Below, one piece after another: positions 62,801 to 64,000 of a DNA stretch of 64,000 bases (its first letter is position 1; every line of letters begins with the position of its first letter). Below the pieces are notes generated by a model. It was not told where the DNA came from and did not search any database. It saw nothing but the letters and a program-made list of their open reading frames with translations. Position numbers and translations under genes: made by a program. Source of the DNA: Lachnospiraceae bacterium UBA3762. GTDB taxonomy: Bacteria; Bacillota; Clostridia; Lachnospirales; Lachnospiraceae. The stretch is taken from NCBI GenBank assembly GCA_002371615.1, contig DFGA01000006.1, positions 62,001-126,000 of the forward strand. Direction: 5' to 3'.

Positions 62801-63027
62801 TTGGCAATAAACTCCAATGTGAGCGGTTCCATATATATCTTGTCCGCTATAGTCTTGTCGGTCATGATCGTTGCCGGGTTTGAATTGCACAGGATAACTT
62901 CATAACCCTCTTCTCTAAGAGCCAGGCATGCCTGTGTTCCCGCATAATCAAATTCCGCTGCCTGACCTATCACGATAGGTCCGGACCCGATCACAAGTAT
63001 CTTGTTGATATCATCTCTTTTTGGCAT
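59854..63027 (-). CDS. carB: Carbamoyl-phosphate synthase large subunit
   Basis: A 1057-residue synthetase that combines bicarbonate, ammonia from CarA and two ATP into carbamoyl phosphate for pyrimidines and arginine. Two homologous ATP-grasp halves are visible, opening INKILVIGSGPIVIGQAAEF and KKIIVLGSGPIRIGQGVEF, with SNPATIMTD and NNNPETVSTDY. The VLVEKSVRGYKEIEYEVI and PVLVDKYIKGKEVEVDAV blocks follow in each half, and the C-terminal MGS-like allosteric domain (about 930-1057) ends the protein. The start at 63027 gives the family N-terminus (MPKRDDINKILVIG); a longer frame to 63240 would overlap carA and adds 71 unrelated residues. carA ends 25 bases upstream. Confidence 0.97.
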   Translation of the reverse strand: MPKRDDINKILVIGSGPIVIGQAAEFDYAGTQACLALREEGYEVILCNSNPATIMTDKTIADKIYMEPLTLEFIAKIIRMERPDAILPGIGGQTGLNLAVSLKKKGVLDECNVKLLGTNTDSIEMAEDREQFKELCQSIGEPVLPSEIAESLEEGLRAAEDIGYPVVLRPAFTLGGTGGGFADNEDECRQIMKNALALSPVHQVLVEKSVRGYKEIEYEVIRDANDTAIAVCNMENIDPVGIHTGDSIVVCPSQTLTNKDYQMLRSSALKIIRALKIEGGCNVQFALDPRSFDYYLIEVNPRVSRSSALASKASGYPIARVSAKIAAGMRLEEIKLSNTVAAFEPSMDYVVTKMPRFPFDKFTDANNSLGTQMKATGEVMSVGRTIEESLLKAIRSLEAGAFHLHLDKFDTVPDAELADYIRIGTDDRIYAIAELLRRDFPEGEIAGITGIDIFFINKFAGIVRMEKRLSDAVGDAGVLYEAKRMGFSDREIGILWNMTAHEVFDLRKSAGIRPVYKMIDTCASEFESYVPYFYSTYETENESVITNRKKIIVLGSGPIRIGQGVEFDYSTVHAVTTIREMGYEAIIINNNPETVSTDYTTSDKLYFEPLCTEDVVNIIEMEQPEGVIAILGGQTAINLAQPLMEYGVKIIGTGCGAIERAENRDAFEKVLLDLSIPQPKGVAVTDIEEGVNAAKDIGYPVLVRPSFVLGGRAMQIVSKEEEMRHYLKTAVEIDEDKPVLVDKYIKGKEVEVDAVCDGVGVFIPGIMELVERTGVHSGDSISVYPPFSLSDSVKGTILEYTKKLGLGIGIVGLFNIQFIVDENERVYIIEVNPRSSRTVPFLSKATGYSLADIATKCILGVSLKEQGLFSIYPDESKRWCVKVPAFSFSKLKGMDSYLSPEMKSTGEAIGYDDKLHRAMYKALIASGLKIRNYGTVIVSLADEDKIEGMPLIKRFYDMGFNIEATSLTGKYLKDYGVKTRIRRKLSEGSEEILDAIRSGNVAYVINSRAVLSGVHYEDGAAIRRCAIENNVTIFTSLDTVRVLLDVLEELTVKVSTI

Positions 63028-63052
63028 CTTTTTCCCTATCCTTGAAGTTTCA

Positions 63053-64000
63053 TTAGTCGGACAGCATCCCGAAGAACCTGTCAAACAGATATGCAGAATC
63101 ACACGGTCCGGGTGCGCTTTCCGGATGATACTGCACAGAGAACACCCTATCTTCCGTACATTCGACACCCTCAACGGTATCATCAAGCAGATTGATATGG
63201 GTAACTTTAAGTCCTGTGTCCTTAAGACTTTCCGGCACAACCGCGTACGAATGATTTTGCGAAGTGATCTCTATCTTATCTGTCGCAAGATCTTTGACGG
63301 GGTGATTGCCTCCGCGGTGTCCGAACTTCAGCTTGTAAGTCTTTGCACCATATGCAAGGGAAATGATCTGGTGACCCAAGCATATCCCGAATATGGGAAC
63401 ACGTCCCTTCAGATTACCTATAGTCTCTGTCGTTTCCCTGCAGCTTTCGGGATCTCCCGGACCGTTGGATATGAATATCCCCGAAGGATCATACTGCATT
63501 ATCTTATCCGATGGCGTATTCCACGGAACGACTTCTATCGTCCGGCCTGCCCTCTTAAGCATGTTCAGTATGTTCTTCTTGATGCCACAGTCGATAACAA
63601 CAACCGGCCTGCAGGAAAGTGACCCAGAGCGAAAGAATGTGTATGGTTCCTTACACGAAGCCCTGTTTACCTGATCTGTTGAAAGCTCCCTGTTCGTTAG
63701 GGTTCCAGCCGCCTCCTCATTATCTGATGCCGCATCCGTTATGATCGCCTTCATGCTTCCCGCGTTCCTTATATGTCTTGTAAGCATTCTTGTATCGATA
63801 CCATATACTCCTGCTATGTTGTTCTTCTTCATGACTTCTTCGAGGGTACCCATGCTTCTGAAATTGGAAGGCTGTCCGCAAATTTCCCTTACTATCATAG
63901 CCGACATCATGGGGGAGTCGGATTCATAATCATCCGCACATATCCCATAGTTTCCGATAAGCGGATACGTCATAACAACAGCCTGATCCGTATATGACCG
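63053..64000 (-). CDS. carA: Carbamoyl-phosphate synthase small subunit (5' end cut by window edge)
   Basis: The glutaminase subunit that supplies ammonia to CarB. About 315 codons are present; the frame stays open to base 64000 (RSYTDQAVVMTYPLIGNYG across 63960-64000), where the family has about 45 more N-terminal residues, so the ATG at 63973 is internal. The class I amidotransferase motifs are intact: FISNGPGDP, the nucleophile in FGICLGHQI, the GGNHPVKDL stretch and QYHPESAPGP. It lies 25 bases upstream of carB as the usual carAB pair. Upstream control (PyrR or arginine sites) would lie outside the window. Confidence 0.95.
   Translation of the reverse strand, partial: RSYTDQAVVMTYPLIGNYGICADDYESDSPMMSAMIVREICGQPSNFRSMGTLEEVMKKNNIAGVYGIDTRMLTRHIRNAGSMKAIITDAASDNEEAAGTLTNRELSTDQVNRASCKEPYTFFRSGSLSCRPVVVIDCGIKKNILNMLKRAGRTIEVVPWNTPSDKIMQYDPSGIFISNGPGDPESCRETTETIGNLKGRVPIFGICLGHQIISLAYGAKTYKLKFGHRGGNHPVKDLATDKIEITSQNHSYAVVPESLKDTGLKVTHINLLDDTVEGVECTEDRVFSVQYHPESAPGPCDSAYLFDRFFGMLSD

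Noticed and set aside
63028..63240. N-terminal extension of carB
   Set aside because: It runs into the carA reading frame; the residues before MPKRDD do not resemble CarB.
63741..63997. Plus-strand frames near the right edge
   Set aside because: They are antisense to carA, whose glutaminase motifs and open frame to the window end are unambiguous.

Overview
The window looks like chromosome of a Firmicute close to the Lachnospiraceae (Butyrivibrio, Pseudobutyrivibrio, Roseburia and relatives). The type III glutamine synthetase, single-chain and four-subunit pyruvate:ferredoxin oxidoreductases, the ftsEX-M23-S41 block, a YjfB-type small protein and rumen/gut-type sugar genes (GH43, GH36, melibiose-type symporter) all fit an anaerobic, saccharolytic clostridial organism. 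This is inferred from gene content, not from a search. No tRNA, rRNA, CRISPR array, insertion sequence or phage gene was seen. Almost everything is on the minus strand; only a c-di-GMP protein (6540-9272) and yjfB (33382-33573) are on plus. No gene-free stretch exceeds 200 bases.

Layout, left to right. (1) 1-6393: uvrB, a GT2 glycosyltransferase, an MBOAT O-acyltransferase, a DHHW/AlgX-type protein and uvrA (cut by the left edge) form one tightly packed minus-strand operon with a LexA-type SOS box at 6470-6483. (2) 6540-18806: a second-messenger block with a sugar-receptor/GGDEF/EAL protein on plus and, convergent with it, an operon of HD-GYP phosphodiesterase, giant hybrid histidine kinase, two-receiver response regulator and a degenerate HD-GYP membrane protein. 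(3) 18833-26265: nifJ, a TIM-barrel/acyl-CoA ligase fusion and a leuA-like protein with a broken metal site. (4) 26282-30488: ftsE-ftsX-M23 peptidase-S41 protease, the classical division/cell-wall hydrolase operon, preceded by a field of short hairpin repeats and a CdaR/PucR-type regulator.

(5) 31885-35009: a GT-C membrane glycosyltransferase, yjfB with its own promoter and terminator, and a GH43 glycosidase. (6) 35039-40998: a polycistron porC-porD-porA-porB, a CbiT-like protein, cvfB-like, ridA and a CPBP protease, continuing into the GH43 gene. (7) 41070-44840: alpha-galactosidase and its probable sugar:cation symporter.

(8) 44935-64000: a nitrogen island in the order carA (cut by the right edge), carB, purF, glnA, amt-PII fusion, asnB, pyrG, gltB, gltD. 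Every gene either makes glutamine, imports or senses ammonium, or spends glutamine as an amide donor. glnA has a strong promoter, and the leaders of both glnA and amt carry the same AGCAA(A/T)GGCGCT hairpin overlapping an intrinsic terminator, which resembles ANTAR-antiterminator targets. A 34-base hairpin repeat seen after the regulator gene at 30683 recurs after amt.

The most interesting items are the envelope-acylation genes embedded in the SOS uvrBA operon, the ANTAR-like leaders of the nitrogen island, the hairpin repeat family, and several enzyme-like proteins that have lost catalytic residues (GGDEF, one HD-GYP, LeuA-like, CbiT-like).
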